Positions 39,477 to 49,431 of a stretch of DNA of 64,000 nucleotides are shown here, in pieces. Under the pieces are notes generated by a model. That model did no database searches. It was not told the DNA's origin and saw nothing but the letters and a program-made list of their open reading frames with translations. The position numbers and the translations under genes were made by a program. How positions within the stretch are numbered: position 1 is the first letter of the stretch; the number at the start of each line of letters is the position of its first letter. Source of the DNA: Saccharomyces uvarum (Eukaryota > Ascomycota > Saccharomycetes > Saccharomycetales > Saccharomycetaceae); assembly GCA_947243795.1 (NCBI GenBank), contig OX365931.1, positions 496,001-560,000 on the forward strand, in the 5' to 3' direction.

Positions 39477-41252
39477 ATGTCCCCACCAGATAATGTTAAG
39501 GCCGCTACTGAAGGTGTCGCCAACCTGCACCTCGATGAAACCACTGGGGAAATGGTCTCCAAGTCTGAATTGAAGAAGCGTATCAAACAAAGACAAGTCG
39601 AAGCCAAAAAGGCAGCCAAAAAAGCATCCGCCCAACCAAAACCAGCTTCTAAGAAAAAGACAGACTTATTAGCTGATCTGGATCCATCCCAATATTTCGA
39701 GACTAGATCTCGTCAAATCAAAGAATTGAGAAAGACCCACGAACCAAATCCATACCCACACAAATTCCACGTTTCCATTTCTAATCCTGAATTTTTGGCC
39801 AAATATGCCCATTTGAAAAAAGGTGAAACCTTACCTGAAGAAAAGGTGTCCATCGCTGGTAGAGTTCATGCTAAGAGAGAATCCGGTTCCAAATTGAAAT
39901 TCTACGTCCTTCACGGTGACGGTGTTGAAGTCCAGGTAATGTCCCAATTGCAAGATTACTGCGATGCAGCCTCTTACGAAAAGGACCACGACCTTGTGAA
40001 AAGAGGTGATATCATTGGTGTTGAAGGTTACGTCGGAAGAACCCAACCAAAGAAGGGTGGTGAAGGTGAAATCTCTGTTTTTGTCAGCAGAGTGCAATTG
40101 TTGACTCCATGTTTGCATATGTTGCCTGCCGACCATTTCGGTTTCAAAGACCAAGAAACCAGATACAGAAAGCGTTATTTGGACTTGATCATGAACAAAG
40201 ACGCCAGAGGTCGTTTCATCACTCGTTCTGAAATCATTCGTTACATTAGAAAATTCTTGGACCAAAGAAATTTTATTGAAGTGGAAACTCCAATGATGAA
40301 TGTCATTGCCGGTGGTGCTACCGCTAAGCCATTCGTCACCCATCACAATGACCTAGATATGGACATGTACATGAGAATTGCTCCAGAATTATTTTTGAAA
40401 GAATTGGTTGTGGGTGGTTTGGACCGTGTTTATGAAATTGGTAGACAATTCAGAAATGAAGGTATTGATATGACTCATAACCCAGAATTCACCACTTGTG
40501 AGTTTTACCAAGCTTATGCTGACGTTTACGATTTGATGGATATGACTGAATTGATGATTTCGGAAATGGTGAAGGAAATCAACGGTTCTTATATCATCAA
40601 GTACCATCCAGATCCAGTCAATCCAGCTAAAGAACTTGAACTAAACTTTTCCAGACCATGGAAAAGAGTCAACATGATTGAAGAGTTGGAAAAGGTATTT
40701 GACGTCAAATTCCCAAGCGGTGATCAATTGCATACCGCTGAAACTGGTGAATTTTTGAAGAAGATCCTTTCCGACAATAAATTGGATTGTGCACCTCCAT
40801 TAACCAACGCTCGTATGTTGGACAAGCTTGTTGGTGAATTAGAAGATATGTGTATCAACCCAACTTTCATCTTTGGTCACCCACAAATGATGTCTCCATT
40901 GGCCAAATACTCAAGAGATCAACCAGGTCTATGTGAACGTTTTGAAGTCTTTGTTGCTACAAAGGAGATTTGTAACGCGTACACTGAATTGAATGACCCA
41001 TTTGACCAAAGAGCACGTTTCGAAGAACAAGCTAGACAAAAGGACCAAGGTGACGATGAAGCTCAACTAGTCGACGAAACCTTCTGTGATGCTCTAGAAT
41101 ACGGTTTACCACCAACTGGTGGTTGGGGTTGTGGTATCGATAGATTGGCCATGTTCTTGACCGACTCCAACACAATTAGAGAAGTCTTATTGTTCCCAAC
41201 TTTAAAACCTGATGTATTAAGAGATGAAGTTAAGAAGGAAGAAGAAAAATGA
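39477..41252 (+). CDS. KRS1: Krs1, cytosolic lysyl-tRNA synthetase
   Basis: A 591-residue class IIb aminoacyl-tRNA synthetase that charges tRNA-Lys. The N-terminal extension is Lys/Ala-rich and basic (about 28-63), typical of eukaryotic enzymes. An OB-fold anticodon-binding domain follows at about 120-210 ([20 protein letters not shown]). The catalytic domain has motif 2 [19 protein letters not shown] at about 325-343 and motif 3 [14 protein letters not shown] at about 548-561. There is no mitochondrial presequence. Codon use is strongly biased, as expected of a highly expressed gene, and the frame is intact. In S. cerevisiae KRS1 is YDR037W on chromosome IV, not between ORC2 and TRM7; its presence here is discussed under findings. 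Confidence 0.98.
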   Translation: MSPPDNVKAATEGVANLHLDETTGEMVSKSELKKRIKQRQVEAKKAAKKASAQPKPASKKKTDLLADLDPSQYFETRSRQIKELRKTHEPNPYPHKFHVSISNPEFLAKYAHLKKGETLPEEKVSIAGRVHAKRESGSKLKFYVLHGDGVEVQVMSQLQDYCDAASYEKDHDLVKRGDIIGVEGYVGRTQPKKGGEGEISVFVSRVQLLTPCLHMLPADHFGFKDQETRYRKRYLDLIMNKDARGRFITRSEIIRYIRKFLDQRNFIEVETPMMNVIAGGATAKPFVTHHNDLDMDMYMRIAPELFLKELVVGGLDRVYEIGRQFRNEGIDMTHNPEFTTCEFYQAYADVYDLMDMTELMISEMVKEINGSYIIKYHPDPVNPAKELELNFSRPWKRVNMIEELEKVFDVKFPSGDQLHTAETGEFLKKILSDNKLDCAPPLTNARMLDKLVGELEDMCINPTFIFGHPQMMSPLAKYSRDQPGLCERFEVFVATKEICNAYTELNDPFDQRARFEEQARQKDQGDDEAQLVDETFCDALEYGLPPTGGWGCGIDRLAMFLTDSNTIREVLLFPTLKPDVLRDEVKKEEEK

Positions 41253-41455
41253 GTTTTGTTAATCTCTCAAAATACTCCCATGTGATATTTATTAACTACC
41301 GCTTTCGTATTCTTTTCTTTATTATACATTGAATATATCCACATATCTATATCTTATATACCTCAATTGTTATCCCAAGAAAAAACTGATGTCGCAATTG
41401 ATTCTGCCATGCAATGACTCTTTCAAACTTATAATTAACGGTAACACTATTGCTA

Positions 41456-42388
41456 TTAAACCGATCTTGTAAGCTTTCCACTCCTCTTCAATTCTAAAGC
41501 TTTCTTATAAGGAGGATTTGTGGGACCTTGAACGGGGTCCAAAGACGAAAGGGTGTTCGCGATCGAAGAAGGCAGGTCGTGGTAGGTGGCGTCTGAGTCA
41601 AAACTCTCGAGACTGCCACAAGCCATAAACTCTGCTATACTCCTCTCTTCTTCATCCCAATGAGACAGTTTGTCCGATATGGCCAACCTATTCAAGGAAC
41701 AGCCTTGAAAAAACTCATCAACAGACGTATTGACGTCCAATTTGGGTGTCCAACTAGATGGTGGGTTATAGCCCAAACAAACGATAAATGCTTCCAAAGA
41801 AGTACCCCTTGATGACCTTGGCTTTGCGCAAACGATCTTATCAAATAAATAACCTAATTGGGAGTATAACATATCTATATCACGGCCTCTGAAGATCTTC
41901 GCTACAAATACTCCGCCTTTTTTTAAAATGCATGTGGTAAGTTGTAATGCACTCATGATCAGTTGCTGTTGAACGTATTCATCAAGATCGTGCAACCCAG
42001 TGACATCAGGGGCGCCGTCACTGCAAACAAAATCAGCCTTTTCATTACCGAATAATTCCAGGATTCTAGCCAATGTTTTAGGATGAGTGATATCGGCTTG
42101 TAAAGTTGTCACATGAGCTATAGGAGACATTGGCTGTAAATCAACGGCAACTATTTTCTTCTCCTCGCTATCTGTATCAGTATTCTCATCGAATAGTTTC
42201 CTAGAAAGAACTTGTGACCATGAGCCTGGTGCAGCACATAGATCTACAACTCTTTTTAAATTTGGATCATCCAAGAAATGAAATTGATCGTTGAGTTGTA
42301 GTAGTTTGAAGGCAGATCTAGCTCTGTAACCTTGCTCTTTTGCCTTTCTGTAGTACAAATCCCTCTTATCTTTACTGCCCTTACCCAT
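41456..42388 (-). CDS. TRM7: Trm7, tRNA 2'-O-ribose methyltransferase (positions 32 and 34)
   Basis: The 310-residue protein is an RrmJ/FtsJ-type SAM-dependent enzyme. With Trm732 or Rtt10/Trm734 it methylates nucleotides 32 and 34 of tRNA-Phe, -Trp and -Leu. The catalytic K-D-K-E tetrad is visible at K28 (SAFKLL), D124 (VCSDGAPD), K164 (VAKIFRG) and E199 (GTSLEAF). The SAM-binding motif [15 protein letters not shown] lies at 47-61. Length matches S. cerevisiae YBR061C. It converges on KRS1, with stops 203 bp apart. Confidence 0.97.
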   Translation of the reverse strand: MGKGSKDKRDLYYRKAKEQGYRARSAFKLLQLNDQFHFLDDPNLKRVVDLCAAPGSWSQVLSRKLFDENTDTDSEEKKIVAVDLQPMSPIAHVTTLQADITHPKTLARILELFGNEKADFVCSDGAPDVTGLHDLDEYVQQQLIMSALQLTTCILKKGGVFVAKIFRGRDIDMLYSQLGYLFDKIVCAKPRSSRGTSLEAFIVCLGYNPPSSWTPKLDVNTSVDEFFQGCSLNRLAISDKLSHWDEEERSIAEFMACGSLESFDSDATYHDLPSSIANTLSSLDPVQGPTNPPYKKALELKRSGKLTRSV

Positions 42389-42657
42389 CTTAGATGCCGT
42401 TATTTTTTGGTTCGTTTTGTGGTCATCAGTTGTTGTATTACTGTTGGTGTTAAAAGCATCGCATAAAAATTTTCAACTCGCGATAGTTATCGTTAGCGCA
42501 AAATAATAGTGAACATGACAAAAGTTAACAATAACAGTTTTTACATCATTACTAATTATTTCTAGTGTTGCATCATCTCAAAAAAAAAGATGCCGTTATT
42601 TATTCTATTTTAATTCGAAAAAAGTATCCTTCTTCTATACTATAAAAGTGGGAAACT

Positions 42658-43286
42658 TTAACCGTACATACCCCAATCTTCTTCTAATTCTGCTTCGGTT
42701 GTGTCAATTTCATTAATGACCCGATGACCCATGACATCATCTCTGCATAGTGGGCAGGTTGTGCTTCGAGAAAGCCAGACAGACAAACACTCCAAATCGA
42801 ACTTGTGATGACAGTGAGGTAGTTCGACTACCAAGGGGTACTTATCTTCTAAATAATTAGTGTAACAGATAGAGCAGTTATCGCTTGGCTTGAGCACTTT
42901 TTTATTTATGCGTGGTAAAGAAGCTGCGAAAGTGTCGGGACAACCTTTGTTTTTGCCATTATCCATTTCTTGCAGCCATTCTTCTTGTAATGATTCAGGA
43001 AGCAATTGTGATAATAATTGTAAGAGTAACGTTGAGTCTGAATGCCCGTTACCTTCGCCACCAGTGCTGCCGAAATTTTGAAAAAGTTCCTGTAATTGAG
43101 ATCTCACTTGTCTTCTCTGCTCTTCTTGTGAAGTTTCTCTTGTTTCTCGAGTATCTCTTGAATTTTGTTGTATTCCATGTTCCTCTAATCTAAAGATGTG
43201 TGAAGCAGACGGTATTTGGTTAGTTGATTGTTATTCGAGAATCCCATTGTTGATTTAAACGGTGACATACCTTCATATGTAGACAT
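42658..43286 (-). CDS. RING-H2 protein with tiny first exon (YBR062C-like)
   Basis: Exon 1 (43271-43286) is only 16 nt, encoding MSTYE plus the first base of the next codon. Exon 2 is 42658-43184. The spliced product has 180 residues and begins MSTYEEEHGIQQNSRD, which agrees with S. cerevisiae YBR062C. The C-terminal half has a RING-H2 finger: CSICYTNYLEDKYPL, then HCHHKFDLECLSVWL, then TTCPLCRDDV. It is therefore a probable E3 ubiquitin ligase; the S. cerevisiae protein cooperates with the San1/Ubr1 quality-control pathway. The intron-free frame starting at 43107 lacks an ATG and would lose 31 conserved residues. Confidence 0.94.
43185..43270 (-). other. Spliceosomal intron of the RING protein gene
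   Basis: An 86 bp intron on the minus strand with donor GTATGT (43270-43265), branch point AACTAAC (43225-43219, within CAACTAAC) and acceptor TTAG. Splicing joins GAAG to AGGAACATGG and keeps the frame. It follows the fifth codon, a common place for yeast introns. Confidence 0.93.
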
Positions 43287-43669
43287 TCTGTTCAAGCGTA
43301 GTTACTTTTAGTAAAGAAAGGTATCTCTAGATTGGTTCTTTAACAGTGGCAAAATCGGTAATATAATAAAATCGGCGGTCCGGCCCAGCAAAAGCCGCCC
43401 AAATATTTATTCTGTTGACTTCGCATGAAACAACCCAGTCGCTACTAAAAGAAGGACAGTATGTGTGAACATGTTTGCCAGTATAATAGAACATTTCTGT
43501 ATTACAAGGTATAATAACACATGAAGGGTGAAAGGAAGAGTGCTGAGGATGTCTATGAAGATCGACCGCGAGTAGTTTTGCACTCACTGCTAAATCAAAA
43601 ATGCTTTGTGGAATTTGTAATGCTCAGCATATGTTATATTGTTTTACTATATATCTGTTATAAGTATTT
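43287..43669. other. Intergenic: RING gene promoter and YBR063C-like 3' end
   Basis: About 380 bp of AT-rich DNA. Short frames crossing into the neighbouring genes are not supported. Confidence 0.5.
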
Positions 43670-44881
43670 CTATAGATGGGTGGAATACCACAATAAAATC
43701 AATGCTGCATTTTTATTGTCACTTAACGATTTTTTTGAAAAAGTTGGAATATTTGGTTTTGTAAAGGGATTTCCTTGCTTCCCGATTTTAGGCAAATGGT
43801 AAATTATAGCCAGACTTCGGTTTTGATCATAGCAAATAAGCTCTTTATGAGTCACCTCTTCCAACTGATCTTGTTTTTCTTCAAGTACTTTTTTTTTCTT
43901 AAATAGGACGCTTTCAATGAAGAAGGAAATTAATTCTTTACTTATTTCGACAGGTAACCCAGCCTTCATTATCAATACAGGTTCATGCAAACTGAAAGCT
44001 TGCTCATTTATAGTGATTACATTATTTTGAACGGAAAATCTACCCGCAGTTGCATTGGTCTTACATATATCTTGTTTGAGGTGACGAAGCCTGAGACTAT
44101 CATCTTCTATGAAATGCCCAACCGGTCCACGCTTCTCATTGTCGCACCTTTTAGTTCTTTCCAAACTTGCTCCTCTCAAGCTACCAGTTGGTATGTTGTT
44201 GGCCTCTGCTTCAAATCCGTGACTTAATTGATTTGGCCGTTTTAAGGCATCTGTAGTTGCAGTTTCACCGTTTAATGGATCGTACATTTCATAGAAGTCA
44301 TGCTTAAATATCAGATCTGTTTCATCCAAAATTTCTATGCTTGGTATATGACTGTTGAGGACAAACTCATCAAGTTGTGAACCCATGAATTCTTTGGTAT
44401 CTTTTTCTCCAATAGAATCACTACTACCACTGGAATCGTTTCTCATAAAGTTTATTACTATAGATATCGGTTCGCCATGTTTAGAATAATCTTTAGCCGA
44501 TTTGGTTGGGCTTTTAGGCCGTTTTAAAAAAGTCCTTTTTTTCCCAAAACAAGATATCGAATATCCGATAATTATTCCCAGAATTATTGTTGATGCCCAG
44601 ATATCTTCTTGATCATCGCTTTTACCAGCATCGATTTGTAACCTCGGAGCAAAATTTCGGGAACCAATTGTAACAACGTGATCCATAATAAGCTTTGCAG
44701 AGTCCAAAAGAGAACTTATAAAAGTGTACGAGTATTTCAGAACACAGAGCATGATTCTTTTAATATTGAGAAATAAATAAGCCGTTTCATTTTTGGTGGA
44801 ATTTATAATTTCCCGCCTTGCCATCCTGAAATCTAAACCATATTCATATGGGGAAGTATTTTCTAAACCCAGTTTCTCCAT
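43670..44881 (-). CDS. Membrane-anchored protein of unknown function (YBR063C-like)
   Basis: A 403-residue protein that matches S. cerevisiae YBR063C in place and length. It has an N-terminal hydrophobic stretch (about 45-65, LNIKRIMLCVLKYSYTFISS) and a clear membrane segment near 93-110 (DIWASTIILGIIIGYSISCF) followed by a basic KKRTFLKRPK patch, which suggests a membrane anchor. The rest is charged and partly disordered. I recognise no catalytic domain. S. cerevisiae carries a dubious antisense ORF here (YBR064W), which I do not annotate. Confidence 0.85.
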   Translation of the reverse strand: MEKLGLENTSPYEYGLDFRMARREIINSTKNETAYLFLNIKRIMLCVLKYSYTFISSLLDSAKLIMDHVVTIGSRNFAPRLQIDAGKSDDQEDIWASTIILGIIIGYSISCFGKKRTFLKRPKSPTKSAKDYSKHGEPISIVINFMRNDSSGSSDSIGEKDTKEFMGSQLDEFVLNSHIPSIEILDETDLIFKHDFYEMYDPLNGETATTDALKRPNQLSHGFEAEANNIPTGSLRGASLERTKRCDNEKRGPVGHFIEDDSLRLRHLKQDICKTNATAGRFSVQNNVITINEQAFSLHEPVLIMKAGLPVEISKELISFFIESVLFKKKKVLEEKQDQLEEVTHKELICYDQNRSLAIIYHLPKIGKQGNPFTKPNIPTFSKKSLSDNKNAALILLWYSTHL

Positions 44882-45276
44882 AATTTGATTTTCCGTTTTA
44901 TGTTAGCCAAAGAAAAGCCACTAGTTATGAATATTTGATATCTTCAAGGTCTTGCTCTTTAAAATAGTAATAAATGATGGTGCTTTTTGAAATTGTGGCA
45001 TTTTATGTTATTTGCGCATTACAAAATCGGCCGAGCTACAAATTTCGGGTTTCAATAGAAACAAACATTGGCAGAAATATGGTAAATACGATGCACAGTT
45101 AAAGACAATAGAGGAGTATACACATGCGCATTCGGATCAAAAGTTCAAATTTCCCTTGAAATTTGTCAGGTTATGGGACTGGCTCAAAAATGTTGCTCGA
45201 AAAGGACATCAAAACTCGACATCAAGAATAACCAATTCGTTTACCTGTAAGAATCGTTTTGCTCCGACCTTTTCAT
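44882..45276. other. Intergenic: YBR063C-like promoter and ECM2 3' end
   Basis: About 395 bp. A rightward 103-codon frame (45012-45323) overlaps the ECM2 end and is not recognised as a gene. Confidence 0.45.
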
Positions 45277-46371
45277 TTACAACGTTAAGTTGTTTGCACG
45301 AGGTTTTGAATTTTTCGACTTAGCCTTTTGTACTCTTTTTGATGTATTTTGCTTATTTTTCTTGGCGTTGTGAAAACTTTTTGCGCGAAACTGCTTGTTA
45401 TCAGAACCTAGCTCCAACCGCATGAGTTTATTCAAACTTAAACTTAGCTTTATGTTTTCCGCGGTAGTAGCACCAAATGAAGCTGCCGAAAATCCAGATG
45501 TCCAAGGAATAACAAATATTCTGGAACGATCAATACGTAGGACACCTCTTTCTAAGCCCTTCGGTGTGGTAATTGTTTCGCGTACTTTATGAGCAAACTG
45601 CGCCCCTAATTCGTTAGATTGAAATCTTATACCTCCGCACTTTGCTTTATGGTTGATTATTAGTGATAACGAATTTCCATCACTCCATTTCTTTATATTC
45701 AATAATTGAGAGACTGAATCAGCTATCTTCCATTCGGGAACTGAAGCGTCAATGTTATAAAGGAAGAAGGACTTACTGGAAACGTCACTCGTAAACGATT
45801 CATTTAAAGGTATTTTCTTTAAGATGTGAGAAACATCTACAGATCTATACTTCTCTGTATTCTTGTCTTGCTTGTTTTCATCCAATTCCCCTGCTCCTTG
45901 TATTTGCAATTGTGGACTTTCGCTCTCTGATGTCGCTTTTTGAAGTATGCTCTTCAATTTATCAAGTATAACATCAGCCTCTGTCGAATCGCTCGTAATT
46001 TGGGCCCCCCCTAACTTCACATCTTTTAATGACAAAAATCTTTTCATCATGTCGTTTTTTGCCTCCTCTGTTATGACATTTTCCTCATTAACCATAGATA
46101 TCAAATGATCCCTTAGTTGTACGGGGATATGCCACCTTAAATCAAGCATACAACATTGACAAACATTTCTTTGGGTAGCACACCTTCTGCATATCAATGT
46201 TTTTACAATATGACCGCTCCTTTTGGATGCCTTGAAATGGTATAAGGTAAATGGTAAAGTACAGATCTTACATTCAGAGCCTTGAGGAATCTTTGTCATT
46301 CTGACGTTGGTATCATCGCCTAAACATTGCTCACATATATTCGGTGGTAACTCATTGATTTCGTCGTTCAT
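45277..46371 (-). CDS. ECM2: Ecm2/Slt11, NineTeen-complex-associated splicing factor
   Basis: A 364-residue protein starting MNDEINELPPNICEQCLGDD at 46371; the longer frame has no ATG. The N-terminal part is zinc-binding with Cys clusters: ICEQCLGDD, SECKICTLPFTLYHF, then TLICRRCATQRNVCQCCMLD. An RRM-like domain follows at about 195-280. The C-terminus is Lys-rich. Ecm2 (human RBM22 relative) stabilises the catalytic U2/U6 RNA in the active spliceosome. Length agrees exactly with the S. cerevisiae protein YBR065C. Confidence 0.95.
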   Translation of the reverse strand: MNDEINELPPNICEQCLGDDTNVRMTKIPQGSECKICTLPFTLYHFKASKRSGHIVKTLICRRCATQRNVCQCCMLDLRWHIPVQLRDHLISMVNEENVITEEAKNDMMKRFLSLKDVKLGGAQITSDSTEADVILDKLKSILQKATSESESPQLQIQGAGELDENKQDKNTEKYRSVDVSHILKKIPLNESFTSDVSSKSFFLYNIDASVPEWKIADSVSQLLNIKKWSDGNSLSLIINHKAKCGGIRFQSNELGAQFAHKVRETITTPKGLERGVLRIDRSRIFVIPWTSGFSAASFGATTAENIKLSLSLNKLMRLELGSDNKQFRAKSFHNAKKNKQNTSKRVQKAKSKNSKPRANNLTL

Positions 46372-46740
46372 GCTGTAAAGGAAAAACAATACTTTTGGCT
46401 AACAGTTCTTCAATTTGCTTCCCTGCAATCATCATTCTCATCACCTTACTCACAATAAAATTTTGCTATAGCTTTTTCTCTTGCATTAAGCACTTAAACG
46501 TCACTTAAATACAGGGTAATCCCGGAATACTCTAGGTTCAAATACTTCATTTCAAGTCTGGGGGCGTAGTGGTGGTTATCTTAGTAGGAACAACAGCAAA
46601 TATTGTTTTCGTAAAAATAGCATATCAAGTGAGAATTTTCACGATCTGCTTACATATTTTTATTATGTATCTGTCTTTATTTGCTTGTTATTGAATATTT
46701 AAATGTTTTTAGCACCGAGGCACTCGCAGCTGGCTCATAA
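46372..46740. other. Intergenic: ECM2 promoter and NRG2 3' end
   Basis: About 370 bp, AT-rich. No motif is recognised with confidence. Confidence 0.5.
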
Positions 46741-47412
46741 TCAACTGCTGGTTTCTCTTCGTTTCCAGTTTCGTTTCTTCTTATTTGCGTGGGTGCGGTA
46801 ATGTTGGTTACAATTATCATGTCTGCTAAACCTTTGTCCGCAGCCCTCGTGTGGGCAGATGTGATTTTTTTCGCCTGTATGTATTCTATTATGTCTTGAA
46901 AGGTGGCCAGAAGTAGTGAACCCGGTGGAGCAGATCTTACAGAAATGGCGTGTTCTCTGTCCTGTCGAATGAGTTTTTGTGGGTTTTAATTTCATTACAG
47001 CTTTCGTGGATTTTTTCATTCTAGCTGAGCTATATACATCTGGTTTGATATCATCGATATTATCGATACTTTCCGTTTTCACTATGTTAACATTATGCAA
47101 CGGCGATTCTGGCGAAGCCTCTCTGCTTGCAGCGAGTTTCGACATAATCATATCACTTGTTCCGTTGGCTTGCTTTCCAGAAAAAAAATCTAGAGCGCAT
47201 TTGTTTAGCTTATCCTTCAAATCATCATCAACTAGATGGGACGTTTTCATTAGGGGTATCAGAGTTTGATATTTCCGTTCGTTATTGAACGAAAACATTT
47301 CAGGCATTAAAGTTATCTGAGAAGATGAATAGTCAAAATTCATTGGAAAGTCGCATTTCCCATCTTTGGCTAGAATAGTTGATATTAAGTTGTCCTTGTA
47401 ACCTATAGACAT
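46741..47412 (-). CDS. NRG2: Nrg2, C2H2 zinc-finger repressor of glucose-repressed genes
   Basis: A 223-residue protein with two C-terminal C2H2 zinc fingers: HFCKICSTGFTTSGHLSRHNRIH and the second CPHEGCGQRFSRHDNCNQHYRTH, joined by the standard TGEKN linker. The N-terminal half is a poorly conserved regulatory region. Nrg1/Nrg2 recruit Tup1-Ssn6 and act downstream of Snf1 in glucose repression, filamentous growth and stress. Its ohnolog in S. cerevisiae is NRG1 (YDR043C). It matches YBR066C in place and length. Confidence 0.95.
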   Translation of the reverse strand: MSIGYKDNLISTILAKDGKCDFPMNFDYSSSQITLMPEMFSFNNERKYQTLIPLMKTSHLVDDDLKDKLNKCALDFFSGKQANGTSDMIMSKLAASREASPESPLHNVNIVKTESIDNIDDIKPDVYSSARMKKSTKAVMKLKPTKTHSTGQRTRHFCKICSTGFTTSGHLSRHNRIHTGEKNHICPHEGCGQRFSRHDNCNQHYRTHANKKKRNWKRRETSS

Positions 47413-48795
47413 GTTTTTTATGAAGAGTTTTTAAACAGCTCTATGATATTAATTCTCGAGCAGCGTCCAGAATCTTAAAAACTTGGCATGAAAAATGCAC
47501 CCAAGCTATTATGACATCTTAAATATTTATATGTAAAAAAAGGCCAGGTAATATAGAAACAAGTAAACGATTTAGAGAGGGTGTAAGATTTGCCTGTTGG
47601 CGGTGTAGGGGCTGCTGCATGGTGTAACATGTAATAGCCAGACGTGATTCCCCTAAAAGTAAGCCCTTCTCCAGGGAGAATGCAACGGTGTGCCATTCGT
47701 TTGATATTGAAACTTCACTCAACGACGGCGATGAACCGTAGCGCAGAAAAAATGAGACCAAAAGCGTGCTGCCAAACGCAAGAAGCCACTTATCAAATAT
47801 CATGGCTGCGCAGTCTTCTAAGACGTGCTGACATACGAGAAAAAGATGGCTTTGTAGTCAGTTCAAGGCCCTGTATATTTTTTTCCTTCAGAAAATTTCT
47901 TTTTGGCGTGGGGTCCTTAAACGGACGCGTACCCTGTGAGTACTTTCGCATGGTTTAGGGATGGCTCTCTCCTCATTCGTTTAACATTCGTTTAAACAGT
48001 CTCGATGGTCAAATGCCAAATCCCGCTAAATTCGCTTTAACCGTCGAGCAGATTAGGTCGTATTCGCATATGCGGTTGGAGTTCTCCTTGGTCGGATAGT
48101 GTTACATTTGGCTTGAAGGGTTATGGTCTCCTTTTTCCTTGGCTTCGCGAATGATATCATAATTTTACTTTACATGCAGAGTTGACGGTTCTGCAGGGAT
48201 TTGTTATCTTGACTAGCGAGATTTTACAGGCATTTTTTTGTTGAAACATTTTGTATGGCTGCATACCGACAGCAGCGCCTTCTGTCTTGTGAAAAAAACA
48301 AAAAGGTATACAGTTCTAGATGCTAGCAAGGCATTTTTTTGTCGGATAATGGATGGTTCGATCTCGCGCTGTTATAAAACAGCAGGTGTAGCCACGTGTC
48401 AAATCTTGAATTGGTTCGAAAAAGAGGGTCTCCTGCATACTTCGGAGGAGACTCATCACTGTGCCTTGGCGCAATAGCATCTTTGTTAGGGTCTTTTTCG
48501 ATCGCCAGCGGTGGCCGTGCCAGACTCGTTTGGTCGTTTCTTCAAATAACTCTTCGTAAATTAAAAATTTGAGTGGTGCTTAGGCAATGAGCAATTAATT
48601 TCAGGTATCTCTCTGATATGGTTTGCAGACGAGATGGAGTCAAGGTACCATTACTAAAAGAGAAAAAGATTGTTTTAAAAGATACTAAATTAATTATTTT
48701 CATTAGATTTTTTTACTAGAGCTAACAGTTACATAAAGAGAAGAAAGAATAATGGTGTTTTTGGAAAGCGTTTGTTTGTTTTAGATGAAAAGTTC
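47413..48795. other. Intergenic: NRG2 promoter and TIP1 3' end (1.4 kb)
   Basis: A long gene-free interval. Rightward frames at 47644-47958 and 48238-48477 begin at non-ATG codons and resemble nothing I know. The long NRG2 promoter is reasonable for a regulated repressor gene. I could not assign individual sites with confidence. Confidence 0.45.
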
Positions 48796-49431
48796 TTACA
48801 ACAACAAAGCAGCTGCACCGGCAACAACAGCACCGAAAGAGGCAGCACCTGCGTTGATTCTTTGACCAGCGTTGGATGCAGTTTCAACAGTAGAAGTGCT
48901 AACAGAAGAAGTGGCTGGAGCAACGGAGGAGGAAACTGCTGAGGAAGAAGATGGAGCTGCTGAAGAGGAAGCTGCGGAGGATGAAGATGGAGCTGCTGAG
49001 GAGGAAGCTGCGGAGGATGAAGATGGAGCTGCTGAGGAGGAAGCTGCGGAGGATGAAGATGGAGCTGCTGAAGAAGAAGCTGCTGAGGAAGAAGCTGGAG
49101 AAACAGAGGCAACAGCAGCAGCGATTTCGGAACTCAATCTAGTGGTGTACCATGGCAATTTGACAATGGTCTTGGTGATGGCATCGAAGTCCAATTCACT
49201 GAACAAGGTAGTGTAAGCGTCATCGGTGTAGGTCATAACTTGTTGGTAGACACTCAAGACATCGGCAGGGATTTGGAAGCCACTGTTACCCGTTTCTAAA
49301 CCTAAATAGTCAGAAAGATGGGAGTTAATGTCACCAATGATAGCCTGTAATTCGGCGGTTTGAGCGGCAGTTTCAGCGGCGGCCAAAGAGGCAATAGCGG
49401 TTAAAACGAAAGCGATTTTAGAAACAGACAT
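48796..49431 (-). CDS. TIP1: Tip1, GPI-anchored cell wall mannoprotein (SRP1/TIP1 family)
   Basis: A 211-residue wall protein of the seripauperin/Tip1 family induced by cold and heat shock. It has a signal peptide (MSVSKIAFVLTAIASLAAAE). The conserved domain at about 20-110 has QTAELQAIIGDINSHLSDYL and ends near LPWYTTRLSSEI. A Ser/Ala/Pro-rich stalk contains four 12-residue repeats of AASSSAAPSSSS type. The C-terminus is a hydrophobic GPI-attachment signal with a probable omega site in SNAGQRINAG. Codon bias is high. It matches YBR067C. Confidence 0.95.
   Translation of the reverse strand: MSVSKIAFVLTAIASLAAAETAAQTAELQAIIGDINSHLSDYLGLETGNSGFQIPADVLSVYQQVMTYTDDAYTTLFSELDFDAITKTIVKLPWYTTRLSSEIAAAVASVSPASSSAASSSAAPSSSSAASSSAAPSSSSAASSSAAPSSSSAASSSAAPSSSSAVSSSVAPATSSVSTSTVETASNAGQRINAGAASFGAVVAGAAALLL
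48950..49093. repeat. 36 bp tandem repeat, four copies, in the TIP1 stalk
   Basis: Units start at 48950, 48986, 49022 and 49058 with GATGGAGCTGCTGA and encode a 12-residue Ser/Ala/Pro repeat on the minus strand. The inner two units look identical over most of their length, suggesting recent turnover. Copy number is likely to vary among strains. Confidence 0.9.

Noticed and set aside
39477-41252. Horizontal transfer as the source of KRS1
   Set aside because: The protein is a typical Saccharomyces cytosolic enzyme with yeast codon bias, and it sits at the expected ancestral position. Vertical descent after whole-genome duplication is simpler.
43985-44227. Antisense frame within the YBR063C-like gene (YBR064W position)
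   Set aside because: It lies wholly inside a longer, syntenic coding gene. The S. cerevisiae counterpart is regarded as dubious.
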